Below, in pieces: positions 1 through 6,172 of a stretch of DNA of 11,633 nt. Made by a program: the position numbers and the translations under genes. How positions within the stretch are numbered: position 1 is the stretch's first letter; each line of letters opens with the position of its first letter. Below the pieces are notes generated by a model. That model searched no databases. It saw only the letters and a program-made list of their open reading frames with translations, and was not told where the DNA came from. This stretch comes from Candidatus Dadabacteria bacterium (lineage in GTDB: Bacteria > Desulfobacterota_D > UBA1144 > Nemesobacterales > Nemesobacteraceae): positions 3,326 to 14,958 of the forward strand of contig JAPOSJ010000137.1 of NCBI GenBank assembly GCA_026709745.1, read 5' to 3'.

Positions 1-1085
1 CCAACATGTTCGTTCTTTATAAGCTCTATTTCTGCGACTATCTGCTCCGAGGCCTTTTTAACCTTGTCAGGGTCAAGCACTCCCCCCACAACGAAAAGAC
101 CACTTTCCTTGAGGCTGTATGCGTAGGCATATATGTCATTTACAATGGCGCCTTGTTCCTTGAGCTTCCTGTAGAGCCTTGAACTTTCCCCTCCGCCCAA
201 TATGCCAGCTATGATATCAAGGGCCGGGGTATCGGGATGGCCTGCAGAGGGAGTGTGAAAAGCGAAACTGAAGTAGCCCGTGTTTATGTCGCGTCGGAGA
301 ACGAAGGTTCTCATCTCCTTCTGCTCGGGCTCCGGGGTAAGCTCACACACGGGAGTCTCTCTTTTCTTTATCTTCCCGAAAGTACGGGCTACCTCGTCCT
401 TTATCTTCGCGGGATCAAAATCCCCGACCACAACCAGAATCATGTTGTCAGGGGAGTACCATTTCCTGTAGAAATCAAGGATCCCCTCCCTTGTGAAACT
501 CCCAACACTCTGGCTGGTTCCTATTATTGGCCTTCCGTAGGGGTGAATGCTGTAAGCAGTGGAAAAAAGCTTCTGGGAAAGCACCCTTGAGGGCGAGTCC
601 TCTCCCCTTCTTATCTCCTCCTGTACAACTTCAAGCTCCTTTTCAAGTTCCGCAGGATCAAAAGTCGAGTTCTCCATTACGTCCGAGAGCAGATCAAGAG
701 CTACGGGCAGAAACCGCCGCGCACTCACGATGTAGTAAACCGTCTCGTCAAAGGAGGTAAACGCGTTTATATCTCCGCCTCCAGCCTCGACTATACCGGC
801 TCTTTCTCCTACCCGTCTTTTCTCCGTACCCTTGAAAAGCATGTGCTCATGTACGTGTGCGAGTCCGTACTCTCCCTCCACCTCGCACGCACTTCCGGTC
901 TTCACCCACACGTTCACGGCAACAACAGGAGAAGAATCGTTTCTGTCAAGAAGTACGGTCATACCGTTTGGAAGACTGTATTTCATCACCCCTTCAACGC
1001 TTGTCGATGTCTGGGCGTTCAAACTCATAAGGCTCGCTCCTGTAATCAGAATGAACAAAAAAAATGACTTAAAAAAGCCTTTCAT
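1..1085 (-). CDS. Exported M16-family zinc metallopeptidase (partial, C-terminus beyond window)
   Basis: The 361 visible residues match the N-terminal half and middle of an M16B peptidase (processing-peptidase/pitrilysin superfamily), which degrades or processes peptides, here probably in the periplasm. Residues 1-24 look like a signal peptide: basic MKGFFK, a hydrophobic core, and an SLNA/Q cleavage site with no lipobox Cys. The inverted zinc motif HVHEH lies at residues 77-81 (HxxEH), and the distal Glu ligand is E156 or E157 in a QEEIRR context about 75 residues later. The conserved SLPNGMTVLL and GLAH...HMLFKGT blocks are present, as is a later NMILVVVGDFDP stretch. The gene starts 26 nt after the pssA stop, so it is probably the last visible gene of the ilvN-pssA transcript. 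The ATG at 1085 is preceded by only a weak AGG-containing ribosome site. The family is clear; the substrate is unknown. Confidence 0.9.
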   Translation of the reverse strand, partial: MKGFFKSFFLFILITGASLMSLNAQTSTSVEGVMKYSLPNGMTVLLDRNDSSPVVAVNVWVKTGSACEVEGEYGLAHVHEHMLFKGTEKRRVGERAGIVEAGGGDINAFTSFDETVYYIVSARRFLPVALDLLSDVMENSTFDPAELEKELEVVQEEIRRGEDSPSRVLSQKLFSTAYSIHPYGRPIIGTSQSVGSFTREGILDFYRKWYSPDNMILVVVGDFDPAKIKDEVARTFGKIKKRETPVCELTPEPEQKEMRTFVLRRDINTGYFSFAFHTPSAGHPDTPALDIIAGILGGGESSRLYRKLKEQGAIVNDIYAYAYSLKESGLFVVGGVLDPDKVKKASEQIVAEIELIKNEHV

Positions 1086-1111
1086 AAGCTTCGCTTGCCT
1101 GAAAAAACCCC

Positions 1112-1930
1112 TCAGGACTCATCGCCCGCAAGAGGCTCCGGACTATTGTCCCGCGATTTCACTTTTAATGCAATATTCCAGGCACAGCGTCCGAGTTCAA
1201 GGAGAAAATAGCAGTAAGTTACAGAAACTGCGACTACTCCCGGATTAGTGATAAGAGCCGTGGTTATTATCGCGGCAGCGACAAGGGTGCTGAAGGGTCC
1301 AAATCTCTCAATTTTCGGGAATTTTCTGCAGGGAACCTCACTTACCATGACAAGTCCCACGATGGGCATGCAGAAAAGATAAAAGGATTCCATAATGGGA
1401 ATGGTTGTGATCTGAAACTCTGAGAGAAGAAGTATCGGGGAAAAGACAAGTCCGGCTGCCATCGGACTCGGAAGACCTGTGAAAACTCGCCGCTCTTTGG
1501 TAGTGAACTGCACGTTAAAACGCGCAAGTCTGAGTGCGGTGCAGACCACATAGAAAAGCATGGCCATCAGTCCCGGCTTTCCATAATCTGAAAGTCCCCA
1601 CACATAAAGAAGCACCGCTGGGGCGACTCCGAACGAAACCAGATCGCAAAGAGAATCATAAGACGCACCAAAACGGCTCTCAGAATTAAGTGCCCTCGCT
1701 ATTCTGCCGTCAAGCATGTCGACAAGCACCGCCATGCCTATAAAGGCCGCTGCCCACCAGAAGCGGTTAAAAAGCCATTGCTCGGAGAACTCGCCGCGAA
1801 GCGAGATCGATGTCACTATGGACGCAAGCCCGAAAGTAAGACCCAAGGTCGTAAGCATGCTCGGGAGCAGGGGGATCAACCTTGCCGACCTGGCAGATCT
1901 TCTTTTTCTTTTTTTTCTCAAGTCAGCCAC
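1112..1930 (-). CDS. pssA: CDP-diacylglycerol--serine O-phosphatidyltransferase
   Basis: An integral membrane enzyme that joins CDP-diacylglycerol and serine to give phosphatidylserine, the substrate of the adjacent Psd. The CDP-alcohol phosphotransferase signature is complete: D71-x2-D74-G75-x2-A78-R79, then G88, D92 and D96, which hold the metal and CDP. The 272-residue chain has a very basic N-terminus (RKKRKRRSAR) followed by several hydrophobic segments, as in Gram-positive/archaeal-type PssA, not the peripheral E. coli enzyme. The start is GTG at 1930. It lies inside the last codons of psd (13-base overlap) and has GGGAGGA about ten bases upstream, so translation is probably coupled to psd. 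Order psd-pssA is a classical phosphatidylethanolamine module. Confidence 0.94.
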   Translation of the reverse strand: MADLRKKRKRRSARSARLIPLLPSMLTTLGLTFGLASIVTSISLRGEFSEQWLFNRFWWAAAFIGMAVLVDMLDGRIARALNSESRFGASYDSLCDLVSFGVAPAVLLYVWGLSDYGKPGLMAMLFYVVCTALRLARFNVQFTTKERRVFTGLPSPMAAGLVFSPILLLSEFQITTIPIMESFYLFCMPIVGLVMVSEVPCRKFPKIERFGPFSTLVAAAIITTALITNPGVVAVSVTYCYFLLELGRCAWNIALKVKSRDNSPEPLAGDES

Positions 1931-2565
1931 GCTATAACAGTCCTCCCGCCAACAACTTTCTGCCCCACTGAAACTCCGACCCTAGCATCTTCGGGAAGAT
2001 ACACATCCACCCTTGAACCGAACTTTATCATCCCGAACTTTTCCCCGATTTCCAACACGTCACCGAATTTAGCGTGAGATACTATCCTGCGCGCAAGGAA
2101 ACCGGCCACCTGCACTATGACCACACGAACGCCACTCTCGCACTCAACAAGTGTGGAAAGCCGTTCATTGGATTCAGAAGAGTTTCCCTCAAATGCCATA
2201 CGGAATTCCCCAGGACGATAGAATGTCCCTACAACTTTGCCCGAGACCGGAAACCTGTTTATATGGCAATCAAAAATGGAGAGAAAAATGCTTACTCTTC
2301 TGGTTTTGCGGCACAGGTGACTTTCCTCGAATACCTCCGAAATATCTATTATTCTCCCATCCGCGGGACATATCACTGAACCGTGTTCAAGAGGAGGAAG
2401 TTCTCTTTTGGGATCCCTGAAAAAAAATACGATAAATGCTGTGAGCAGCAAAAAAACAAAGAAAAGGAAAAAGAAACCCAGAAGCGCGAAGAGAAAACAA
2501 AGCGCGGCAGAAAAGTAAATTGTTCCAAGCCCTTCCTGGGCAATCCTCACAAACCGCAGATCCAT
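1918..2565 (-). CDS. psd: Phosphatidylserine decarboxylase proenzyme, short form
   Basis: Decarboxylates phosphatidylserine to phosphatidylethanolamine at the inner membrane with a pyruvoyl group made by self-cleavage. At 215 residues it belongs to the short, PSD-A/archaetidylserine-decarboxylase-like group, not the ~300-residue E. coli type. An unusually Phe/Leu-rich membrane segment spans about residues 16-49 and is followed by FFRDPKR at 48-54. Other family marks are ICPADGR, the CHINRFPVSG block that carries the catalytic His, and the self-processing site MIKFGSR, where cleavage before S184 would yield the pyruvoyl alpha chain. The ATG shares one base with the ilvC stop (TGATG) and the 3' end overlaps pssA by 13 bases, so the three genes are translationally linked. 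Confidence 0.94.
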   Translation of the reverse strand: MDLRFVRIAQEGLGTIYFSAALCFLFALLGFFFLFFVFLLLTAFIVFFFRDPKRELPPLEHGSVICPADGRIIDISEVFEESHLCRKTRRVSIFLSIFDCHINRFPVSGKVVGTFYRPGEFRMAFEGNSSESNERLSTLVECESGVRVVIVQVAGFLARRIVSHAKFGDVLEIGEKFGMIKFGSRVDVYLPEDARVGVSVGQKVVGGRTVIAWLT

Positions 2566-3581
2566 CAGTTCTTGTCTTTATCAACGAGCTTTTTCTGGAA
2601 AAGCGAGCTCATCATACCCCGAAGCTCGGTTCCGACCTTTTCAATCGGATGTTCCTCGCCCTGTCTCAGAAGCGCATTATATGAGGGCCTTCCCGCCTGA
2701 TTCTCAAGTATCCACTCCGAAGCGAACTGTCCGGACTGAATCTCTCCGATTATCTTTTTCATCTCCTGCCTTACAGAATCGTTTATAAGCCGCGGTCCCC
2801 TGGTTATATCTCCGTACTTGGCCGTGTCGCTTACAGAGTAGCGCATGTTCGCTATTCCGCCCTCGTATATAAGATCAACTATGAGCTTGACTTCATGACA
2901 GCACTCGAAATAAGCCATCTCAGGCGGGTAACCGGCCTCGACAAGGGTTTCGTACCCAGCAAGTATGAGTGCCGTAAGTCCTCCGCAGAGAACCGACTGC
3001 TCTCCGAAAAGATCAGTTTCAGTCTCATTTTTGAAGGTCGTCTCTATGACTCCAGCTCTTGAGCATCCGATGGCCCGTGCGTAGGCAAGTACAAGATCTT
3101 TGGCCCCGCCTGTGGAGTTTTGGTGTACAGCTACAAGTCCCGGTACTCCGGCACCTCCAACGTACTGATCCCTTACCGTGTGCCCAGGGGCCTTAGGAGC
3201 AACCATGAAAACATCAACGTCCGCCGGAGGTCTGATCTGTCCGTAATGAATGTTAAAGCCGTGGCTGAACATAAGAGCGTTACCGCTAACCAGATTTTTC
3301 TCTACATGCTCATGGTATATGGCCGGCTGGTAAGTATCAGGAGCCAGCATAACCACTATGTCCGCGTCCTTGGCCGCGGCTGAAACTGTTTTTACTGAGA
3401 AGCCCGCATCCTTGGCTTTCTTCCAGTTGTCTCCGTCTTTTATGTCTGCCACTGTGACCGAGATTCCGCTGTCCCTAAGGTTCTGTGCGTGGGCGTGGCC
3501 CTGGCTTCCGTATCCTATGATCGCGACCTTCTTTTTCTTAAGCCTAGATGCATCAATGTCATTGTCGTAGTAAACTTTCAC
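2565..3581 (-). CDS. ilvC: Ketol-acid reductoisomerase, class I, with atypical acidic cofactor loop
   Basis: Second enzyme of valine/isoleucine synthesis: Mg-dependent alkyl migration in acetolactate or acetohydroxybutyrate, then reduction by NAD(P)H. I place the start at GTG 3581, not at the open upstream codons. An AAAGGAGG site sits 7 nt before it, and the resulting 338 residues beginning VKVYYDND match the usual class I length and N-terminus. Rossmann motif GYGSQG is at residues 23-28. The metal-binding region ETETDLFGEQ and the later FECCHE motif with paired Glu are intact, as is APKAPGHTVR. The beta2-alphaB loop after VTVA is DIKDGDN (46-52), where most homologues have an Arg and two Ser that hold the NADPH 2'-phosphate. 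It lies 13 nt after ilvN and overlaps psd by one base. Confidence 0.95.
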   Translation of the reverse strand: MKVYYDNDIDASRLKKKKVAIIGYGSQGHAHAQNLRDSGISVTVADIKDGDNWKKAKDAGFSVKTVSAAAKDADIVVMLAPDTYQPAIYHEHVEKNLVSGNALMFSHGFNIHYGQIRPPADVDVFMVAPKAPGHTVRDQYVGGAGVPGLVAVHQNSTGGAKDLVLAYARAIGCSRAGVIETTFKNETETDLFGEQSVLCGGLTALILAGYETLVEAGYPPEMAYFECCHEVKLIVDLIYEGGIANMRYSVSDTAKYGDITRGPRLINDSVRQEMKKIIGEIQSGQFASEWILENQAGRPSYNALLRQGEEHPIEKVGTELRGMMSSLFQKKLVDKDKN

Positions 3582-3588
3582 AATCTTT

Positions 3589-3596
3589 CCTCCTTT
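3589..3596 (-). promoter_or_regulatory. Strong ribosome binding site that fixes the ilvC start
   Basis: Read on the minus strand this is AAAGGAGG, seven bases before GTG 3581. It overlaps the ilvN stop codon (TAA, 3597-3595), so a ribosome ending ilvN would stop on the ilvC loading site. It argues against the longer in-frame ilvC reading that begins inside ilvN. Confidence 0.85.
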
Positions 3597-4089
3597 ACTT
3601 GCTCTTCTTGGTCGCCCGGGACATGGCGACGGTTCCCGTTCTCGCAATTTCTTTTATTCCAAAAGGTCTCTGAAGCTCAATAAACGCATGAATTTTCTCC
3701 TCGTCCCCCGTAACCTCAAACGTGTAAGATCTTGGGGATACGTCGACAACCTTTGCCCGGAATATGTCGGCGATTCGCAGAATTTCCGCCTTGGAGTCAG
3801 CTTTTGCGTCAATTCTTATGAGAACCATCTCTCTTTCCACACGGTCAAGTTCAGTCATGTCGACTACCTTGATCACGTTGACCATGTTATTGAATCTTTT
3901 GATTATCTGCTGGATTATAGCTTCATCACCAGTTGTCACCAAAGTTATTCTTGATGTTCCAGGCTCCTGAGTCTCAGCAACGTTAAGGCTCTCTATGTTG
4001 AAGTCTCTCGCGCTGAAAAGCCCCGAAATTCTCGAAAGTACCCCGGCCTCGTTGTCTACCGTTATAGATATTGTGTGTCTTGATCTCAT
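3595..4089 (-). CDS. ilvN: Acetolactate synthase small (regulatory) subunit
   Basis: Regulatory subunit that binds the catalytic subunit IlvB and mediates valine feedback inhibition at the first common step of branched-chain amino acid synthesis. The N-terminal ACT domain covers about residues 4-75: HTISITVDNEAGVLSRI, then GLFSARDFNIESLNV, with the effector-binding turn near N13-E14-A15-G16. The C-terminal small-subunit domain follows, including REMVLIRI and ELQRPFGI. The length of 164 is normal. ATG 4089 follows GGAGG with a 4-nt gap. It is the first gene after a strong predicted promoter and is 13 nt upstream of ilvC. Oddly, no ilvB precedes it; the neighbour upstream is a glutaredoxin, so the catalytic subunit must be encoded elsewhere. 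Confidence 0.95.
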   Translation of the reverse strand: MRSRHTISITVDNEAGVLSRISGLFSARDFNIESLNVAETQEPGTSRITLVTTGDEAIIQQIIKRFNNMVNVIKVVDMTELDRVEREMVLIRIDAKADSKAEILRIADIFRAKVVDVSPRSYTFEVTGDEEKIHAFIELQRPFGIKEIARTGTVAMSRATKKSK

Positions 4090-4132
4090 GAGACCTCCGA
4101 TATTGTGGTGAAAAAGTTTTCAGGGAAACGCA

Positions 4133-4161
4133 ATTATACCAATATACCCGGAAAATGTTAA
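4133..4161 (-). promoter_or_regulatory. Near-consensus sigma70 promoter for ilvN-ilvC-psd-pssA
   Basis: On the minus strand the -35 box TTAACA (4161-4156, five of six consensus bases) is separated by exactly 17 bp from a perfect TATAAT -10 box (4138-4133). Transcription would start near 4126, giving a leader of roughly 37 nt before ilvN with the GGAGG site near its end. The leader is too short for a classical peptide-attenuator. The promoter lies in the gap after the glutaredoxin gene, so the biosynthetic operon can be expressed independently of bolA-grx. Confidence 0.75.
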
Positions 4162-4184
4162 TACCGGCTTACAGTGCCGATACT

Positions 4185-4505
4185 TCAGCTTTCCGTATCC
4201 TTGCCCAGAATTTCTCCCAGTTCCCCGTTTGTGTGCATCTCGGTACATATATCGCATCCCCCTATAAAACTTCCCTTAACGTAAAGTTGGGGAAGGGTCG
4301 GCCACTGCGAGTAATCCTTTATCCCCTGGCGGATCTCCGGGTCCGAAAGAACGTCAACAGTCGTGTAATCCACCCCGTAATGGTTAAGAATGCTGACCAC
4401 CTGCGCGGAAAAACCGCACCGCGGCGCGTCCTTTGATCCCTTCATGTAGAGAATAACGGCGTTCTGCGCTATCTGGCCCTCTATTTTTTTCTGTATATCC
4501 GACAT
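4185..4505 (-). CDS. grxD: CGFS-type monothiol glutaredoxin (Grx4/GrxD family)
   Basis: Cytosolic monothiol glutaredoxin that binds a [2Fe-2S] cluster with glutathione and passes it to client proteins or pairs with BolA proteins. The 106-residue chain has the diagnostic CGFS active site at 30-33, a preceding MKGSKDAPR stretch with the conserved Lys, and the glutathione-binding WPTLPQLYVKG and GGCD segments. Its length is that of a single-domain Grx4. ATG 4505 has AAGGAG seven bases upstream. It begins 15 nt after the bolA-like stop, and this pairing strongly suggests a BolA-Grx complex. I see no terminator between it and the ilvN promoter. Confidence 0.94.
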   Translation of the reverse strand: MSDIQKKIEGQIAQNAVILYMKGSKDAPRCGFSAQVVSILNHYGVDYTTVDVLSDPEIRQGIKDYSQWPTLPQLYVKGSFIGGCDICTEMHTNGELGEILGKDTES

Positions 4506-4520
4506 TGCACCACTCCTTGG

Positions 4521-4760
4521 TTATTTAAGCTTCTCCCACTGCTCAGGCGTGTAGGTTTTCATCGAGATTGCGTGTATCTCGGATTCCATTGCGTCTCCAA
4601 GCACAGCGTAGACAAGTTTGTGACGCTCAATCGGAGACTTACCCGCAAACCGCTCGGATACAATGACCGCATGGAAATGTGTTCCGTCCCCTGTGATCTC
4701 GACAAATGAAGTCGGGATGCCCTGCTCTATCATTTCACGAATCCGCTGAGTTTCCATCAC
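4521..4760 (-). CDS. BolA/IbaG-family protein
   Basis: Small BolA-family protein, expected to form a cluster-bridged complex with the CGFS glutaredoxin encoded next to it and to act in iron-sulfur trafficking or iron regulation. The 79 residues carry the family core: GDGTHFHAVIVSERF, the ERHKLVYAVL helix with the conserved His, and the C-terminal IHAISMKTYTPEQW. The spacing is closer to IbaG/BolA2 than to BolA proper. Two starts are adjacent: GTG 4760 and ATG 4757; the ATG is the likelier true one. No Shine-Dalgarno sequence precedes either, and a TATAAT box lies only 9-12 bases upstream, so the message may be leaderless. Confidence 0.9.
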   Translation of the reverse strand: MMETQRIREMIEQGIPTSFVEITGDGTHFHAVIVSERFAGKSPIERHKLVYAVLGDAMESEIHAISMKTYTPEQWEKLK

Positions 4761-4768
4761 AGCGGGGA

Positions 4769-4797
4769 ATTATATACGCATAAAGGCACGTTTCCAA
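4769..4797 (-). promoter_or_regulatory. Predicted sigma70 promoter for bolA-grx, giving a leaderless mRNA
   Basis: On the minus strand TTGGAA (4797-4792) and a perfect TATAAT (4774-4769) are separated by 17 bp. The expected start near 4762 leaves only about 2-5 nt before the GTG/ATG starts of the bolA-like gene. The absence of a ribosome site upstream of that gene agrees with leaderless translation. Confidence 0.55.
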
Positions 4798-4912
4798 GAG
4801 AATAAAAAAGTATTGCTGGTCTCAGTAGCCAGGGAATCCCACTCAAATCGCTCTCTGAGAACTTGTGCGATCGTGCTTGCAGACTCACAGTAAATAGCAA
4901 GAACAGGGATTC

Positions 4913-4941
4913 TTGAAAAAAAATCCTAGCTGTTTTATTTT
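4913..4941 (+). promoter_or_regulatory. Possible promoter for the GGQ release-factor-like gene
   Basis: TTGAAA (4913-4918) and TATTTT (4936-4941) are 17 bp apart. Transcription would start near 4948, about 30 nt before the ATG I prefer at 4979. The -10 match is only four of six, so this is a tentative call. The 4798-4912 stretch before it is the rest of the divergent spacer from bolA and holds nothing I can name. Confidence 0.3.
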
Positions 4942-4978
4942 AAAGTGTGCTTGGAAAATGAGGTTCCAGCGTTCCATC

Positions 4979-5350
4979 ATGAAGAGTTTTGGAGTGTCAA
5001 AGGAAAAGCAGATGGCGCTTGAGTTTGAAATGAAGCGCCTCGGCATAAGGGAAGAGGATATTGAGGAGACCTTCACACGCTCTTCAGGGCCCGGGGGACA
5101 GAACGTAAACAAACTTGCCACCTGCGTTTACCTGCGGCACAGGCCAAGCGGTATCGCTGTAAAGGTCGCAAGAGAACGCTCGCAAGCACTTAACAGGTTC
5201 CTTGCGAGGAGGAGTCTCACCAGAAAAATTGCGACACATATTCATGGAGAAGATTCCATGGAAGCAAAAAAGGCTCAGAAAGCCAGAAAACAGAAAAAAA
5301 GAAGAAAGAGAAAGACGGCGAGAAAGCTTGCTGGGGAAACTCAGGAATAA
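4979..5350 (+). CDS. GGQ-domain peptide chain release factor-like protein
   Basis: A 123-residue stand-alone RF-1 catalytic domain, related to ArfB/YaeJ and the release-factor-like family. Such proteins hydrolyse peptidyl-tRNA on stalled ribosomes without reading a stop codon. The peptidyl-hydrolase motif is intact at S35-S36-G37-P38-G39-G40-Q41-N42-V43-N44-K45. It is followed by CVYLRH, a conserved RERSQALNRFLARR block, and a Lys/Arg-rich tail (about 95-118) of the sort that occupies the empty mRNA channel. I chose ATG 4979 because FGVSKEKQ resembles the N-terminus of homologues. An upstream TTG at 4913 would lie within the predicted promoter, and ATG 5012 has a better AAAGGA site but would cut conserved residues. 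The substrate state (stalled ribosome or free subunit) is not decidable from sequence. Confidence 0.85.
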   Translation: MKSFGVSKEKQMALEFEMKRLGIREEDIEETFTRSSGPGGQNVNKLATCVYLRHRPSGIAVKVARERSQALNRFLARRSLTRKIATHIHGEDSMEAKKAQKARKQKKRRKRKTARKLAGETQE

Positions 5351-5363
5351 GGAACAACCCGGG

Positions 5364-5426
5364 ATGACTTATGAAAAAAGAGTATGGCTTATGAAAAAAA
5401 ATGTTTTACCAAAAGTACAGAACTGA
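5364..5426 (+). other. Possible 20-codon upstream ORF overlapping the nuclease start
   Basis: ATG 5364 follows AAGGA at 5349-5353 and reads a 20-residue peptide (MTYEKRVWLMKK, then NVLPKVQN) to TGA 5424-5426. It passes over the nuclease ATG at 5401 in a different frame. It contains an A8 run at 5394-5401; loss of one A would fuse its first 12 codons to the nuclease reading frame. It may be a coupling leader, a slippage-controlled alternative N-terminus, or chance. Confidence 0.3.
5368..5399 (+). repeat. 12-bp direct repeat CTTATGAAAAAA, period 20 bp
   Basis: The sequence CTTATGAAAAAA occurs at 5368-5379 and again at 5388-5399, just before the nuclease start. Each copy carries an ATG, giving tandem starts in different frames. 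It could have arisen by a local duplication. Confidence 0.6.
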
Positions 5427-5946
5427 ACCTCGAAAAAGGAAAAGTGCCTTCGCTAGAGGAATAAGCGAACTATTAGCATTGCTTATGGTTGCGGCACTGA
5501 TTTTGCTCTCAGGTTTCGGGGAGGCTCAAGCCGAAACGCTAGAGGGCAGACCTTACGTAACGGACGCCGACACGGTCAGGATATCAGGAGAGAGAATCAG
5601 GCTTGAGGGCATTGACGCCCCTGAGACAAACCAGAGATGTAAGGACGCCTCCGGCAAAAGCTACCGCTGTGGCCTTGTCTCGACCGCTGCTCTGAAAACC
5701 AAAATAGGTCACGGGACAATCAGATGCAAAGGCACAAAGCGCGACCGTTACGGCCGTCTGCTCGGCATCTGTTATCTGGGCGACATTGACCTCAACGGCT
5801 GGCTTGTAAGAAATGGCTACGCTCTTGCCTACAAACGCTACTCGAAACGCTATGTCCCGCAGGAGATCCAGGCGCAGAAAGACAGTCTCGGGCTCTGGGC
5901 TGGTGAATTTATGCCTCCTTGGCAGTGGCGCAAGAATACGCGCTAA
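5401..5946 (+). CDS. Exported staphylococcal-nuclease-like (thermonuclease) protein
   Basis: A 181-residue Ca-dependent type phosphodiesterase fold predicted outside the cytoplasm. A basic N-region (RKRK near 11-14) and a hydrophobic stretch at about 24-40 lead to AQA/E at 42-45, a plausible signal-peptidase I site, or else an N-terminal anchor. SNase core residues are present: D55-A-D57-T, R67, D72 and E75 in RLEGIDAPE, and R119 in RDRYGR, matching the catalytic Arg/Glu/Arg set of the family. Four Cys (80, 90, 109, 123) suggest disulfides in an oxidising compartment. The ATG at 5401 has no good ribosome site and lies within an overlapping 20-codon ORF and an A8 run. The gene begins 50 nt after the GGQ gene, so the two are probably co-transcribed. 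Extracellular DNA/RNA turnover is an inference. Confidence 0.88.
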   Translation: MFYQKYRTEPRKRKSAFARGISELLALLMVAALILLSGFGEAQAETLEGRPYVTDADTVRISGERIRLEGIDAPETNQRCKDASGKSYRCGLVSTAALKTKIGHGTIRCKGTKRDRYGRLLGICYLGDIDLNGWLVRNGYALAYKRYSKRYVPQEIQAQKDSLGLWAGEFMPPWQWRKNTR

Positions 5947-6037
5947 GTAACTGCTCATGGCAAATAGTAAAGATTTAAAGTTGGCCCTTTCAGTATCTTC
6001 TTCAGCTTGAATTGGCACGGGGCTGTCTCGAAAGGAA
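5947..6037. other. Spacer after the nuclease gene; no gene or terminator seen
   Basis: No convincing gene on either strand. The antisense open frame that enters from the nuclease gene has none of the marks of a protein and is taken as a shadow. No hairpin with a U-run follows the nuclease stop, so termination here is unresolved. This marks the edge of the accessory segment. Confidence 0.4.
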
Positions 6038-6172
6038 ATGTGCCGCTCGCTTGTTAACCTTACAGGAGGCACACGCAGGAGTGCTGATTTCACCATTTAT
6101 GGAGCAAAAAACCGGACGAAGATTCTTAATGCCCTTGTCAGGGTAAAAAAAAGTAGGAACAGTGTAGATTAG
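6038..6172 (+). CDS. Hypothetical 44-residue ORF overlapping the restriction-modification gene start
   Basis: The frame ATG 6038 to TAG 6172 encodes a basic 44-residue peptide (MCRSLVNLTGGTRRSADFTI, then YGAKNRTKILNALVRVKKSR, then NSVD). I do not recognise it. Its stop shares one base with the GTG start of the next gene (TAGTG), a typical translational-coupling arrangement. The next gene has only a distant AGGA 13 nt upstream, so coupling would explain how it is translated. Against it: the AAAGGA before ATG 6038 is only two bases away, which is too close for a normal ribosome site. It could be a controller peptide, the remnant of a longer gene, or chance. Confidence 0.35.
   Translation: MCRSLVNLTGGTRRSADFTIYGAKNRTKILNALVRVKKSRNSVD

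Noticed and set aside
237..590. Plus-strand open frame of 117 codons
   Set aside because: It is antisense to the M16 peptidase, whose translation carries zinc ligands and family blocks throughout; the plus-strand peptide resembles nothing.
2383..2700. Plus-strand Lys/Glu-rich frame opposite psd and ilvC
   Set aside because: The low-complexity KEKEKE stretch is the complement of the Phe/Leu-rich membrane segment of Psd, not a gene.
3582..3647. A 22-codon N-terminal extension of ilvC inside ilvN
   Set aside because: A textbook AAAGGAGG site seven bases before GTG 3581 and the family's usual N-terminus place the start there.
5584..6096. Minus-strand open frame of 170 codons antisense to the nuclease gene
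   Set aside because: It lies opposite a well-supported SNase gene, has no recognisable motif, and its length is explained by the codon bias of the plus strand.
6133..6144. CCCTTGTCAGGG hairpin followed by an A-run before the restriction-modification gene
   Set aside because: The stem is only four pairs and is followed by A, not T, on the plus strand, so it is not a terminator. It also lies within the 44-codon ORF; an operator role is unsupported.
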